Positions 18,812 through 26,712 of a stretch of DNA of 64,000 nucleotides are shown piece by piece. The DNA is from Paenibacillus periandrae (GTDB lineage: Bacteria; Bacillota; Bacilli; Paenibacillales; NBRC-103111). Position 1 is the first letter of the stretch; each line of letters begins with the position of its first letter. The notes under the pieces are model-generated. The model did no database searches. It worked only from the letters and a program-made list of their open reading frames with translations, and was not told where the DNA came from. The DNA is taken from NCBI RefSeq assembly GCF_022458865.1, contig NZ_JAJNMU010000007.1, forward strand, positions 62,001 through 126,000. The letters run 5' to 3'. A program made the position numbers and the translations under genes.

Positions 18812-19654
18812 TTAAGCTTTGATTGCTCCGGAGCTAAGTCCGGAAACAAATTGCTTCGTGGCAAAGATGAAAAATAACAGCAGTGGCATTGATGCCACCA
18901 CATATCCAGCCAATTGCACCCCTTGTTCATTCTGAGAATTACTCATAATCCCCTGCAGTGCGATAATGACGGGTTTGACGCTCTCTTGTGAAGCGGTCAT
19001 CAAAGGCCAAATAAAATTGTTCCATCCGGCCAGTGAATCGATGACGGCAATTGTGGCAATTACAGGCATCGATAATGGAATTACGACTCGCAAAAGAATC
19101 ATGAATTCTCCCGCTCCGTCTAAGCTTGCCGCCTCAAAAAGAGAGACCGATAACGATGAGAAAAATGTTCTTGCCAGCAAAACGGCCATCGGCGCCAAAG
19201 CTCCGACCGGCGGCAGGATTTGTACAGCGTATGTGTTCAGCAGCCCCATCTTATTAACTAGCACGAATTGAGGGAGCAGCAGCAGAAATGAAGGAATCAT
19301 CATCAAAGAGATGATAAGAAAAAAAAGGAGTTCTTTGCCCGGCATATCGAAACGGACGAAGGCATACCCGGCCATCACGGAAATAATGATGACACCAACC
19401 ACAATCCCCGAAGTAACGATAATGGAGTTAAACATAAACGGAGAAATTTGCCGGAGCGCATTCATGTAATTATCCAAATGAAACGGCGGTGTCATGAACC
19501 ATACGTTGTCCACGATCTGCATTTTGTATTTAAAAGAAGAGTTCACCATTAAATAAAAGGGGAACAATGTGCAAAATGCCAGCATAAACAAAATGATGTG
19601 TATCCCGATTTGATTCAGGCTCCTCTTCTGACGTGCTTTTTCGCCTCTATCCAT
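18812..19654 (-). CDS. Carbohydrate ABC transporter permease, MalG type (module 2)
   Basis: 280-residue CUT1 permease with six predicted helices and the EAA loop LFEAASLDGAGEFMILLRVV. The ATG at 19654 overlaps the end of the MalF-type gene by 8 bases, indicating translational coupling. The protein ends in GLSSGAIKA, close to the SSGAVKG tail of the module 1 MalG protein and a common ending in this family. It should form the membrane channel with the upstream permease, and it needs an ATPase encoded elsewhere. Confidence 0.95.
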   Translation of the reverse strand: MDRGEKARQKRSLNQIGIHIILFMLAFCTLFPFYLMVNSSFKYKMQIVDNVWFMTPPFHLDNYMNALRQISPFMFNSIIVTSGIVVGVIIISVMAGYAFVRFDMPGKELLFFLIISLMMIPSFLLLLPQFVLVNKMGLLNTYAVQILPPVGALAPMAVLLARTFFSSLSVSLFEAASLDGAGEFMILLRVVIPLSMPVIATIAVIDSLAGWNNFIWPLMTASQESVKPVIIALQGIMSNSQNEQGVQLAGYVVASMPLLLFFIFATKQFVSGLSSGAIKA

Positions 19655-20585
19655 GGTTCTTCCCCGCTTTCTTAAACTGGTAGCTGATGATGGTCAGTAC
19701 AAAAATGATGGCAAACATAAAAACCCCAATCGCGCTTGCATAGCCCATCTTGTTATAGGTAATCCCTTGCTGGTATAGATGCAGCGCCGGAACCATCGTA
19801 AAATTGCCGGGACCTCCATTGGTCAGCACAAGCACGTTCTCGAAGCTGTTCATCGAATGAATCAAGGAAAGGACGATCAATACTTTCATCTGCCCTGCAA
19901 TCAGCGGGAGATCGATTTTCAGCAGTCTATCCAGTAATCCTGCTCCGTCGATCCGAGCAGCCTCGTATAGCTCCTCTGGAATCGCTTGCAATCCTCCCAA
20001 ATAAATGAGAAACGCAATTCCCCCGATCCAAGGAAAGCCTACACCAATGATAGAGAATAACGCGGTATCCGCACTTCCCAGCCAAGCATGATTGCTATTT
20101 GTCCCGAATGCGCCTAAAGCCTGGTTAAGTGCTCCAAAAGTAGGGTTATAAATCCATTTCCACATTAAAATAATGACCATTGTTGGGACGACCATCGGGA
20201 GGACGAGAATAAATTTATACACTTCCTTCGCTCTACGGGAACTCACGCAATACACAAGTTCCGCAGCGAGCAGGGGCACCGTCAAGGTTTTAACAATATC
20301 CGTCACGGCGATAACCGATACGTTCTTCAGTGAAGCTACAAAGGTATCGTCACTCCACATAGATATAAAGTTACCCAGTCCAATGAACTCACGATAATTA
20401 AACCCATTCCATTCGAAAAAAGACATAATTACCGCTGTGGCAGCAGGGTAATACTTAAAGATCCCCATGATCAAAAATACAGGAAGCAAAAACAGGTAAC
20501 CATATCTGGCCTTCCATATTCTATGGCCAATTCCTTTTCTTTCTACTCTCTGTGCCTGACTATACGCAGCTGACAATCTTTCCAT
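19647..20585 (-). CDS. Carbohydrate ABC transporter permease, MalF type (module 2)
   Basis: 312-residue CUT1 permease with an N-terminal basic segment, six predicted helices and the EAA loop LYEAARIDGAGLLDRLLKI. The frame opens at 20603, but the ATG at 20585 has GGGGG 6 bases upstream and is preferred. It is the first gene of the module 2 operon (permease, permease, receptor, sulfatase), unlike module 1 where the receptor comes first. A -10 box and two direct repeats lie just upstream. Confidence 0.94.
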   Translation of the reverse strand: MERLSAAYSQAQRVERKGIGHRIWKARYGYLFLLPVFLIMGIFKYYPAATAVIMSFFEWNGFNYREFIGLGNFISMWSDDTFVASLKNVSVIAVTDIVKTLTVPLLAAELVYCVSSRRAKEVYKFILVLPMVVPTMVIILMWKWIYNPTFGALNQALGAFGTNSNHAWLGSADTALFSIIGVGFPWIGGIAFLIYLGGLQAIPEELYEAARIDGAGLLDRLLKIDLPLIAGQMKVLIVLSLIHSMNSFENVLVLTNGGPGNFTMVPALHLYQQGITYNKMGYASAIGVFMFAIIFVLTIISYQFKKAGKNHG

Positions 20586-20619
20586 TTTGAACCCCCATCC
20601 CACTGTTGTGATATTTATT

Positions 20620-20690
20620 ATTATAAGTGCTGCCCTAAGAATGGGTAATGAGACACTTTTCAGATTGGATGTCTAATATTTTCAGATTGG
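20620..20690 (-). promoter_or_regulatory. Promoter with tandem regulator sites upstream of the module 2 importer
   Basis: On the minus strand a TATAAT -10 box (20620-20625) has no good -35 box, as expected for an activator-dependent promoter. Just upstream lie two exact direct repeats of CCAATCTGAAAA (20657-20668 and 20679-20690), 22 bp apart or about two helical turns. That geometry suits binding of an AraC-type response regulator, most likely the one at 14111. The assignment is inference. Confidence 0.55.
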
Positions 20691-20966
20691 GTCATTATTT
20701 TCTCAATTATTTCAAATGGGAGGAGATAATAGAGACAATCTTTAATGGCCGCTCGTCTTCCGGCAACCGCTATCTTATACCGACCATAGAAAAAGACCGA
20801 CCAGTCCCTTCCTCCCCAAGAAGCCATCAACCATTAATCCTATCCCCGACGCTTCTTTTCTTTGTCTATGAATCTTAATCATTATTGCAACCACATAGAA
20901 ACCTTTAATCCCATCCATATATGATCCGTGTAGTTTGGAGAATCCGACACAAACATGCATAATGAA
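20691..20966. other. Intergenic stretch with no gene seen
   Basis: About 275 bp between the promoter of the module 2 importer and the hairpin after the broken binding-protein gene. I see no credible coding frame, RNA gene or repeat here. Confidence 0.4.
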
Positions 20967-21006
20967 ACGGGAGGGTGGCACTTTATACAAAGTGTCCGCC
21001 CTCCTG
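20967..21006 (-). terminator. Hairpin after the broken binding-protein gene
   Basis: GGAGGGTGG and CACTTT pair with AAAGTG and CCGCCCTCC around an ATAC loop, with one bulge and one mismatch. It lies 35 bases after the pseudogene stop on the minus strand. The following T run is weak. Confidence 0.5.
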
Positions 21007-21040
21007 TCTACAGTTCATGGGTAACCAGTCTCTTCTGTTT

Positions 21041-21581
21041 TTACTTCTTGGATTTGGCAAAGTTCTCAGCATATTCTTCCATAATCTTGTCGCCGCCGTT
21101 TTTGCGCCATTCCTCAATTGCTTTGTTCCATCCAGCCTCATCTATTTTGCCATAGATGAATTTCGTCTTGGCATCATCAATAGCCGTAGCTAATTCCACA
21201 CCCTTGGTATTAAAGGTGTTAGATATGAGCGGATTTGTTGGATTGATGAGTAACCAGATCACTCTCGCGGAACAATCCGTAAATTTTACCGTTGACTGAT
21301 GTATTATTCAGTGTATCTTTATTCATTTTGCTAAGGAAAGGATAATCCTTTAAATAGGGGCCAACTTCCCAGAACATGCCCGACTCCACAGCCGATACAA
21401 TATTGGAATCCTTGTTATTTGTAACCAGAATAGCCATTGGAAGTTCTCCCGAAGCTATAGTTGCATTGACTTTTTCTTTATAAGTGCTAGCCGGCACCCA
21501 TGTGAATTGGAGCTTGGTGTTGGTGTATGCTTCGATTTTCTTCTGGATTTCACTCTCGGGATTCGGTGGTTCCGAGTACAT
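21041..21581 (-). pseudogene. Remnant of a large ABC sugar-binding lipoprotein gene
   Basis: Two pieces of one LplA-like binding-protein family are fused out of frame. The upstream piece (21581 to about 21250) begins without a signal peptide at NPESEIQKKIEAYTNTKL and runs to GKIYGLFRESDLV. The downstream piece (about 21250 to 21041) encodes the family C-terminus, LINPTNPLISNTFNTKG to YAENFAKSKK. The signal-peptide region and, by comparison with full-length members (about 500 residues or more), some 300 residues in the middle are missing. It cannot make a working receptor. It suggests a third importer once stood here. Confidence 0.85.
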
Positions 21582-21640
21582 ATTATTTTATCAGGCATCA
21601 AAGTTGTGCTTAATGGTAAGCCCTTAAGTACTACCCTATG

Positions 21641-21683
21641 TTGACATAAGGATTTTATCGCGATATATTTAGTAAGCTAAATA
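21641..21683 (+). promoter_or_regulatory. marR promoter and overlapping operator
   Basis: TTGACA (21641-21646), a 17-bp spacer and TATATT (21664-21669) form a near-consensus sigma-A promoter. A palindrome TATTTAG-TAAG-CTAAATA (21666-21683) overlaps the -10 box, the expected place for autorepression by the MarR protein encoded next. Confidence 0.8.
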
Positions 21684-21707
21684 AAATTTAACTGAAGAGG
21701 AGTTTTA

Positions 21708-22136
21708 ATGACAGATAATGTGGATTGTGATATTCGTCAGACTTTAGATAGGATTTCTTCCAAAATGCGCCGAGATTATAGCGAATCTCTAAGGGAACTT
21801 AACCTTTATGTAGGCCAAGATAATTTACTTGCTCGTTTGTGGATAGGCGGCGATGGAATAACACAAATGCAGTTATGTGAATATTTAAAATGTGAACCAC
21901 CTACGGTAACAAATATGGTTAGATCACTGGAGCAAAACGGATTTATATACCGTACAAGAGATAAACATGATGCTAGGGTAATGCGGATTTTTCTAACAGA
22001 CAAAGGCAAAGAATTAGAGGAACCGGTTAGTTTCAAATGGAAACAGCAGCAAGAAAAATTACTGCATTCAATTTTACCGGCCGATCGCTTACTTCTAAGG
22101 CAGCTATTGAAGCAAATGGAGTGTGACTTATTATAA
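21708..22136 (+). CDS. MarR family transcriptional regulator
   Basis: 142-residue winged-helix regulator. The DNA-binding core is visible as ITQMQLCEYLKCEPPTVTNM (about 50-70), followed by the wing RTRDKHDARVMRIFLTDKG. Helices at both ends would form the dimer interface. The ATG follows GAGGAG. Matching 18-bp palindromes overlap its own promoter (21666-21683) and precede the oxidoreductase gene (22154-22171), so it probably represses both in the absence of a ligand. The ligand is unknown; MarR proteins beside quinone-oxidoreductase-like genes often respond to electrophiles or phenolics. Confidence 0.93.
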   Translation: MTDNVDCDIRQTLDRISSKMRRDYSESLRELNLYVGQDNLLARLWIGGDGITQMQLCEYLKCEPPTVTNMVRSLEQNGFIYRTRDKHDARVMRIFLTDKGKELEEPVSFKWKQQQEKLLHSILPADRLLLRQLLKQMECDLL

Positions 22137-22153
22137 GTCGTCTCTAGCATATA

Positions 22154-22171
22154 TATTTAGCATGCTAAATA
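22154..22171 (+). promoter_or_regulatory. Second MarR-type operator, upstream of the oxidoreductase
   Basis: TATTTAG-CATG-CTAAATA: the same 7-bp arms and 4-bp centre size as the site overlapping the marR promoter. It lies 57 bases before the oxidoreductase start and 17 bases after the marR stop. Two arms shared exactly at two sites make this a convincing operator pair. Confidence 0.75.
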
Positions 22172-22228
22172 ACATCCATTTATTAAACCAACAAATAAAA
22201 TAATGGTTAAAAGAAAGGAATGATTTTG

Positions 22229-23233
22229 ATGGTAACAAATACAGAAACACAAATGCGCTCGTTCAAGATGTCCGACACCGGCATGATCGCACTCGTCGAG
22301 GAACAGACGCCGAAGCCCGGCGTCGGTCAGGTGCTGATGCGCGTGCGCGCCAGCTCGCTCAACGCCCGCGACCTGTTCATGTTGGACGGCCGTTACCCGG
22401 TGCCGCCCGGTCGCGTGCCCCTGTCTGACGGTGCCGGCGTCATCGAGGAAATAGGCCCCGGCGTGACACGTTTCAAGGTTGGTGACCGGGTGGTGAACTC
22501 GTTCCACCCCACCTGGTTCGGTGGACCACAGCGCGAGCATAGCCTGTTGTACCACACGAACCTCGACGGGTGGCTGACGGAGTACGTCGTGATCGACCAA
22601 CAGGGGCTGGTCATGATGCCCAAACACCTGGACTTCACCGAGGCGGCGACTTTGCCTTGCGCTGCGGTCACGGCGTGGTCGGCGGTGGCAGGAGCTGGTG
22701 CCGGGGACACGGTGTTGATCCAGGGAACGGGCGGCGTATCGCTGTTCGCCCTGCAGTTCGCCCGCGCCGCAGGAGCCCGCGTGATCGCCACGACGTCAAA
22801 GGAGACGAAGGCAGAACGTCTGATCGAGCTTGGCGCGAGCGACGTGATCAACTACGCCACCACGCCGGACTGGGGTGCCCAGGTGCGCGCTCTCACCAAC
22901 GGTCGTGGCGCCGACGTAATTGTAGAGGTCGGTGGCGCCGGGACCATCGCTCAGTCGATTGCGGCCATTGCATATCGCGGCGTCATCTCGCTGGTCGGGC
23001 ACATCACGCATGACACGACTGGCATGAACCTCCTCGACTTTACCTATAGCGGAGCAACTCTGCGCACGATTGGCGGCGGCAGCAGGAGCGACCTGGAGGA
23101 CATGAACAGGGTGATCGAGGCGCAACAGCTGCGACCGGTCATCGATCGCGTCTTCCCGTTCCTCGAGGCACCCACTGCTGTGTCCTACATGGAGCAGGGG
23201 GATTACTTCGGCAAGATCGTTATCAGCAACTGA
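22229..23233 (+). CDS. Zinc-type alcohol dehydrogenase / quinone oxidoreductase-like protein (MDR family)
   Basis: 334-residue medium-chain dehydrogenase/reductase that should use NAD(P)H. It has an N-terminal GroES-like domain (SSLNARDLFMLDGRYP, DGAGVIEEIGPGV, GDRVV) and a Rossmann fold with GTGGVSLFALQFARAAGA. The Cys/His set for catalytic zinc is not evident, so it is probably a zinc-free reductase. Start: an ATG at 22220 abuts the Shine-Dalgarno, while the ATG at 22229 lies 9 bases after AAAGGA. The gene is strikingly GC-rich, with mostly G/C third positions, whereas the marR gene, the leader and the next gene are AT-rich. It therefore looks imported from a GC-rich donor. It is probably controlled by the MarR protein. 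Confidence 0.9.
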   Translation: MVTNTETQMRSFKMSDTGMIALVEEQTPKPGVGQVLMRVRASSLNARDLFMLDGRYPVPPGRVPLSDGAGVIEEIGPGVTRFKVGDRVVNSFHPTWFGGPQREHSLLYHTNLDGWLTEYVVIDQQGLVMMPKHLDFTEAATLPCAAVTAWSAVAGAGAGDTVLIQGTGGVSLFALQFARAAGARVIATTSKETKAERLIELGASDVINYATTPDWGAQVRALTNGRGADVIVEVGGAGTIAQSIAAIAYRGVISLVGHITHDTTGMNLLDFTYSGATLRTIGGGSRSDLEDMNRVIEAQQLRPVIDRVFPFLEAPTAVSYMEQGDYFGKIVISN

Positions 23234-23313
23234 CGCCGGTCCAATGGATATAGCGCACCACATCATGCCGCCCACAGGAGCGGCGTAATCTCGAAAGGAC
23301 AAGTTAACGGTAG

Positions 23314-23412
23314 GATTTTACAAGACGTGTTCTGTTCGTGATGATCATAGGAATGATTAGCTTGGTCATGGGGTTCTTTATCCGCCGCGCTGTAGTAAAC
23401 ACGAGGGGTTAA
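23314..23412 (+). pseudogene. Possible C-terminal remnant of a membrane transporter
   Basis: A 32-codon open tail ending at TAA (23412) reads TRRVLFVMIIGMISLVMGFF then IRRAVVNTRG. That is one hydrophobic helix plus a basic tail, like the last helix of MFS drug transporters. No start or upstream helices exist, so it would be a scar of a deleted transporter gene. The match is by eye and weak. Confidence 0.3.
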
Positions 23413-23467
23413 AATCGATTCATTGATGTTAAAAAAGTATTAAAAAACTAAAAAGGAGAAATAAAAA

Positions 23468-24199
23468 ATGAAATTTGGAATAATAGGTGTAGGAAACATA
23501 GGGTCAATTATTTCTGAAAAATTAGTTAAGAATGGACATGATGTCAAAATTGCAGATGCTCGTGGAATTGAACGATTGGAAGGAAAAGTCCTCACAGGAA
23601 AACGTGTGAGTGTAGAAGATGTAATTACAGATATTAATGTACTTATAATATCAATCCCTCTGTACGCACTGCCAAGTATTCGCCATGTTGTAGATAACGT
23701 TGGGGAAGAAGTGATCGTTGTAGACACTTCAAATTATTATCCTCAAAGAGACAAGAGAATTGAAGAAATTGAGAACGGGGTGGTTGAAAGTTTGTGGGTT
23801 ACAAATCAATTAGGTAGACCTGTAATTAAGGCTTTCAACAATTTATTAGCCTTTACTTTAAAAAATGAAGGAACTCCCGAAGGTACTAGTGGACGAATTG
23901 CTATAGCAGTTGCTGGCGATGACCTATCTCAAAAAAAAATAATTATGGATATAGTAAACGAGCTAGGCTTTGACACTGTAGATAGCGGTTCTTTAAGTGA
24001 TTCGTGGAGACAGCAACCAGGAACTCCAGCATACTGCACAGAACTAACAAAGGGAGAACTTACCCAGGCTTTAAAAAGGGCCCAAAAAGAAAATGCCCCT
24101 TTCCTACGGGATAAGGTGATAGAGAAATTTATAGCTGCCCCAGCCGAATTATCACACGAAGATATTGTTAGAACAAATAGAGAAATATATAATTCCTAA
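23468..24199 (+). CDS. NAD(P)-binding oxidoreductase, F420-reductase-like (NADP oxidoreductase) family
   Basis: 243 residues with an N-terminal dinucleotide-binding motif (GIIGVGNIGSIISEKL, G-x-G-x-x-G) and the layout of the coenzyme-F420-dependent NADP reductase family, including VVDTSNYYP and KAFNNLLA. Bacillota generally lack F420, so the true substrate is probably different; proteins of this type are often annotated only as NADPH-dependent F420 reductase. The ATG follows AAGGAG. The gene is AT-rich, in sharp contrast to the oxidoreductase upstream. No MarR-type palindrome is seen before it. A terminator follows at 24383. Confidence 0.8.
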   Translation: MKFGIIGVGNIGSIISEKLVKNGHDVKIADARGIERLEGKVLTGKRVSVEDVITDINVLIISIPLYALPSIRHVVDNVGEEVIVVDTSNYYPQRDKRIEEIENGVVESLWVTNQLGRPVIKAFNNLLAFTLKNEGTPEGTSGRIAIAVAGDDLSQKKIIMDIVNELGFDTVDSGSLSDSWRQQPGTPAYCTELTKGELTQALKRAQKENAPFLRDKVIEKFIAAPAELSHEDIVRTNREIYNS

Positions 24200-24382
24200 T
24201 TTAGGAACCCTGATTGACTTGATAGGTTCATGAAAATTACAATAGCTCAAAACATGTTAAAGAGCATAAGAAAATAGACCCAGCATTACACTTTTAAAAA
24301 AAACAAACATGTGTGAAAATATGTAATTCAAACAAAAGAAACTTAACAGGTGCCCTCTATCTTGGACAACACATCGATCAAC

Positions 24383-24417
24383 GCAGCTTCAGGCAAATAC
24401 TCGGAGCTGCTTTTTTT
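24383..24417 (+). terminator. Rho-independent terminator
   Basis: GCAGCT (24383-24388) and AGCTGC (24405-24410) form a short stem followed directly by seven T (24411-24417). It lies about 180 bases after the NADP-oxidoreductase-like gene. The rest of 24200-24597 shows no gene. Confidence 0.6.
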
Positions 24418-24597
24418 GTGCGCCTTGCATAGGTGATCCTTTTAAACCCGAAATATACAAGTTCCGAAAATAATTTTGTCTATGGAACTTTGAAGTTTTT
24501 CATATGTTCATTGCCTACTTCTACAAGGGACTATAAACTAAATCCAGTACAATTATTCCGATACTGACCATTTTAGGAACTTCTCGGAGGGGATCAT

Positions 24598-26021
24598 GTG
24601 AAGCGAAATTGGGAGCTGGACGAGTTAATTGAGCATTTTGCGTTTCTTCCGAATGAAATGCAGCAAGTCGGGAACAGATCGGGGGAGACTAGGTTAGTTT
24701 TTTTTGTTCTGTTTAAGTTTTTCCAATACGAAGCGCGATTCCCCTTGCATAAATTTGAAGTTCCCAAAGTCATCATTCAATACATAGCAAAGCAGATCGA
24801 AACACCGGCGGAGCTGTACGCACAATATGATTGGACGGGACGCTCTATCACTTATCACCGAACTCAAATCAGGGAGTTTTTTGGCTTTCGTGAGGATACC
24901 ATGCAAGATGCAGAAGAGATGATCGATTGGCTATGCAAAAGCGTTTTGTTCCAAGATCACGATTTCGAACATTTGGTTGAAACTGTATATCGGCGATTCA
25001 GAGAGATGAAAATTGTTCCGCCTACAGCGGATCGTATCGAGCAGCTTATCAGAACTGCAATCCACACTTACGAGGAACAATTTTTTCAAGCCACGCTGGA
25101 AAAGTTGCCTGTGGTATCTTTGTCCAAATTAGATTCTCTCGTGGAGAGCATCGCATTTCTTGATGATGACCAGGGCGGTTCAAGCGGTGGCGAAGGACTT
25201 CTTTCTTTTCAGGAGTTAAAGGCTGATCCAGGTAAACCAGGGGTCGAAAGTGTGTTAAAAGAGGTCAGCAAGCTGCGAACGATTCGAAATCTTGAACTTC
25301 CGGATGATCTGTTTCGTGATATCCCTCTTACAGTATTAACCAAGTATCGGCAGCGAACCGCAACAGAGGATCTCAGGGAACTTCGCCGCCATCCTGATCC
25401 GATCCGATACACATTGTTAGCCTCTTTCTTTTGGCTAAGAAGTATGGAAATCACGGATAATTTGATCGAGTTGCTAAATCAAATCGTCCATCGGATAAGC
25501 GTGCGGGCGGAACGAAAAGTCGAAAAGGAATTTCTGAATGAATTACGTAGGGTAAGCAATAAGTACGGCATTCTATTCAATTTGGCACAGTCCGCCATCA
25601 ATAACCCGGATGGAATTATTCGTGATGTCATTTATCCGATCGTAAATGGGCAAACGTTACGGGATTTGATAAAAGAATTCAAACATTACAGGGCCAGCCT
25701 ATCGAGAGAAAATCCATACCATTATTCGGGCTTCCTATGGGAGTCATTATCGCCGTATGGCGCCCGAAATATTAGGTATCTTGGAATTCCGATCAAACAA
25801 TGAAGTGCATCAGCCGGTGATTCGTGCACTGGAGCTGGTCAAAAATATTCGGACACCGGCCAGCACTATCTTCCTCTCATCGAAGATATCCCCATCGATG
25901 GAGTAATCCGAATCGTTAACAAAGAAATCATTGTCGAGAAAGATGAAAAAGGTCAAGAGCGAATTAATCGCATGAATTATGAGATTAGCGTACTTCAAGC
26001 TTTACGTGACAAGCTTCGCTG
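24598..26021 (+). pseudogene. Decayed Tn3-family transposase gene
   Basis: The first 380 or so codons (GTG at 24598 after GGAGGGG) encode the N-terminal DUF4158-type and following regions of a Tn3 transposase, for example AKQIETPAELYAQYDWTGR. The homologous frame shifts near 25750 (MAPEILGILEFRSNNEVHQP continues in another frame) and again near 25845 (KYSDTGQHYLPLIEDIPIDG). It then runs to LQALRDKLRC at about 26020, where homology stops abruptly. The C-terminal DDE catalytic domain, roughly the last 40 percent of a 970-1000-residue enzyme, is absent. No terminal inverted repeats or resolvase were found. It is a dead fragment. Confidence 0.9.
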
Positions 26022-26110
26022 TCAAGGATCTGCCTGCGCTTATGCGATATTTCCGGGGATGAACCCAGCGCGCCTCACTATAAAGGTGTTTGGTTCTCCC
26101 CTCCTAACCA

Positions 26111-26147
26111 AACAAAGCATCCCTATCGCAGGGATGCTTTGTTTTCT
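26111..26147 (+). terminator. Strong hairpin terminator
   Basis: A perfect 14-bp stem (AACAAAGCATCCCT, 26111-26124, and its complement at 26130-26143) with an ATCGC loop, followed by TTTC on the plus strand. It lies between the transposase remnant and the next promoter. Confidence 0.75.
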
Positions 26148-26163
26148 ATTCCTTATCATGAGC

Positions 26164-26192
26164 TTGGTACGGCTTGAAGTGTGTGTTATAAT
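26164..26192 (+). promoter_or_regulatory. Sigma-A-type promoter
   Basis: TTGGTA (26164-26169), a 17-bp spacer and TATAAT (26187-26192), 36 bases before the start of the next gene. Confidence 0.7.
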
Positions 26193-26227
26193 CACTAGCA
26201 CGATAAAATGATAGATGGAGGATTTTT

Positions 26228-26704
26228 ATGCTTACCTTTGAACAAAAGCTTGCGATTATGGAGTCTTTTCCAGAGCTTACACGCAGCGATGTATCACTAG
26301 GCCGCGTTAATTTCAGCTATGAGCAAAGCGCCTATGATAAAAAGAACGTAGCCTACCACCTGCACCCGAATGGAAACGGATTTATTTATGCGGGCCGGCT
26401 GCGGGGCTACTCTACCGATAACAAAGGATTTGTCAATATTCGTGACTATGAGGCGGATGCGCTTCGTGCCCTTGTTGCCGAATCGATCCTTTCCTTGACG
26501 GATACTTCAACCCAAAAAACGCCCCCGCGCACTGAAAGCACGCAAAAGGAGCGTTGGGAAGGTCCTGATAATCAGTCCCTTGTGGTAACCTTTGAAGATG
26601 AACTATGGTATGTGTATGCTGGAGCCAATCTGGAATCCGCGTTTGAAACCTATGAGGAAGCAGCGCAGTACTGTCTTGAAGAAGGATTTGCTAAAGCTAC
26701 CTGA
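26228..26704 (+). CDS. Conserved hypothetical protein
   Basis: 158 residues, soluble, with no signal peptide or membrane helix. I do not recognise the family. The N-terminal part (EQKLAIMESFPELTRSDVSL) and the middle (HPNGNGFIYAGRLRGYST) look folded. A polar, low-complexity linker (TSTQKTPPRTESTQKER) divides it from an acidic C-terminal part (YEEAAQYCLEEGF). TGGAGG precedes the ATG, and a clear promoter lies upstream. It faces the helicase gene convergently with an 8-base gap. It is probably a real, expressed single gene of unknown role. Confidence 0.75.
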   Translation: MLTFEQKLAIMESFPELTRSDVSLGRVNFSYEQSAYDKKNVAYHLHPNGNGFIYAGRLRGYSTDNKGFVNIRDYEADALRALVAESILSLTDTSTQKTPPRTESTQKERWEGPDNQSLVVTFEDELWYVYAGANLESAFETYEEAAQYCLEEGFAKAT

Positions 26705-26712
26705 GCCTGATT

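Noticed and set aside
1..21000. Catabolite-responsive (cre) operators for the sugar operons
   Set aside because: I looked in the spacers before the GH78, kinase, receptor and permease genes and saw no site matching the central CG and arms well enough.
22393..23302. Long minus-strand frames opposite the oxidoreductase
   Set aside because: They are a side effect of the high GC content of the gene. They have no ribosome-binding sites and no recognisable domains.
24200..26230. Tn3 terminal inverted repeats or a resolvase/res site
   Set aside because: No 38-bp GGGG-type terminal repeat or resolvase frame is visible around the transposase remnant.
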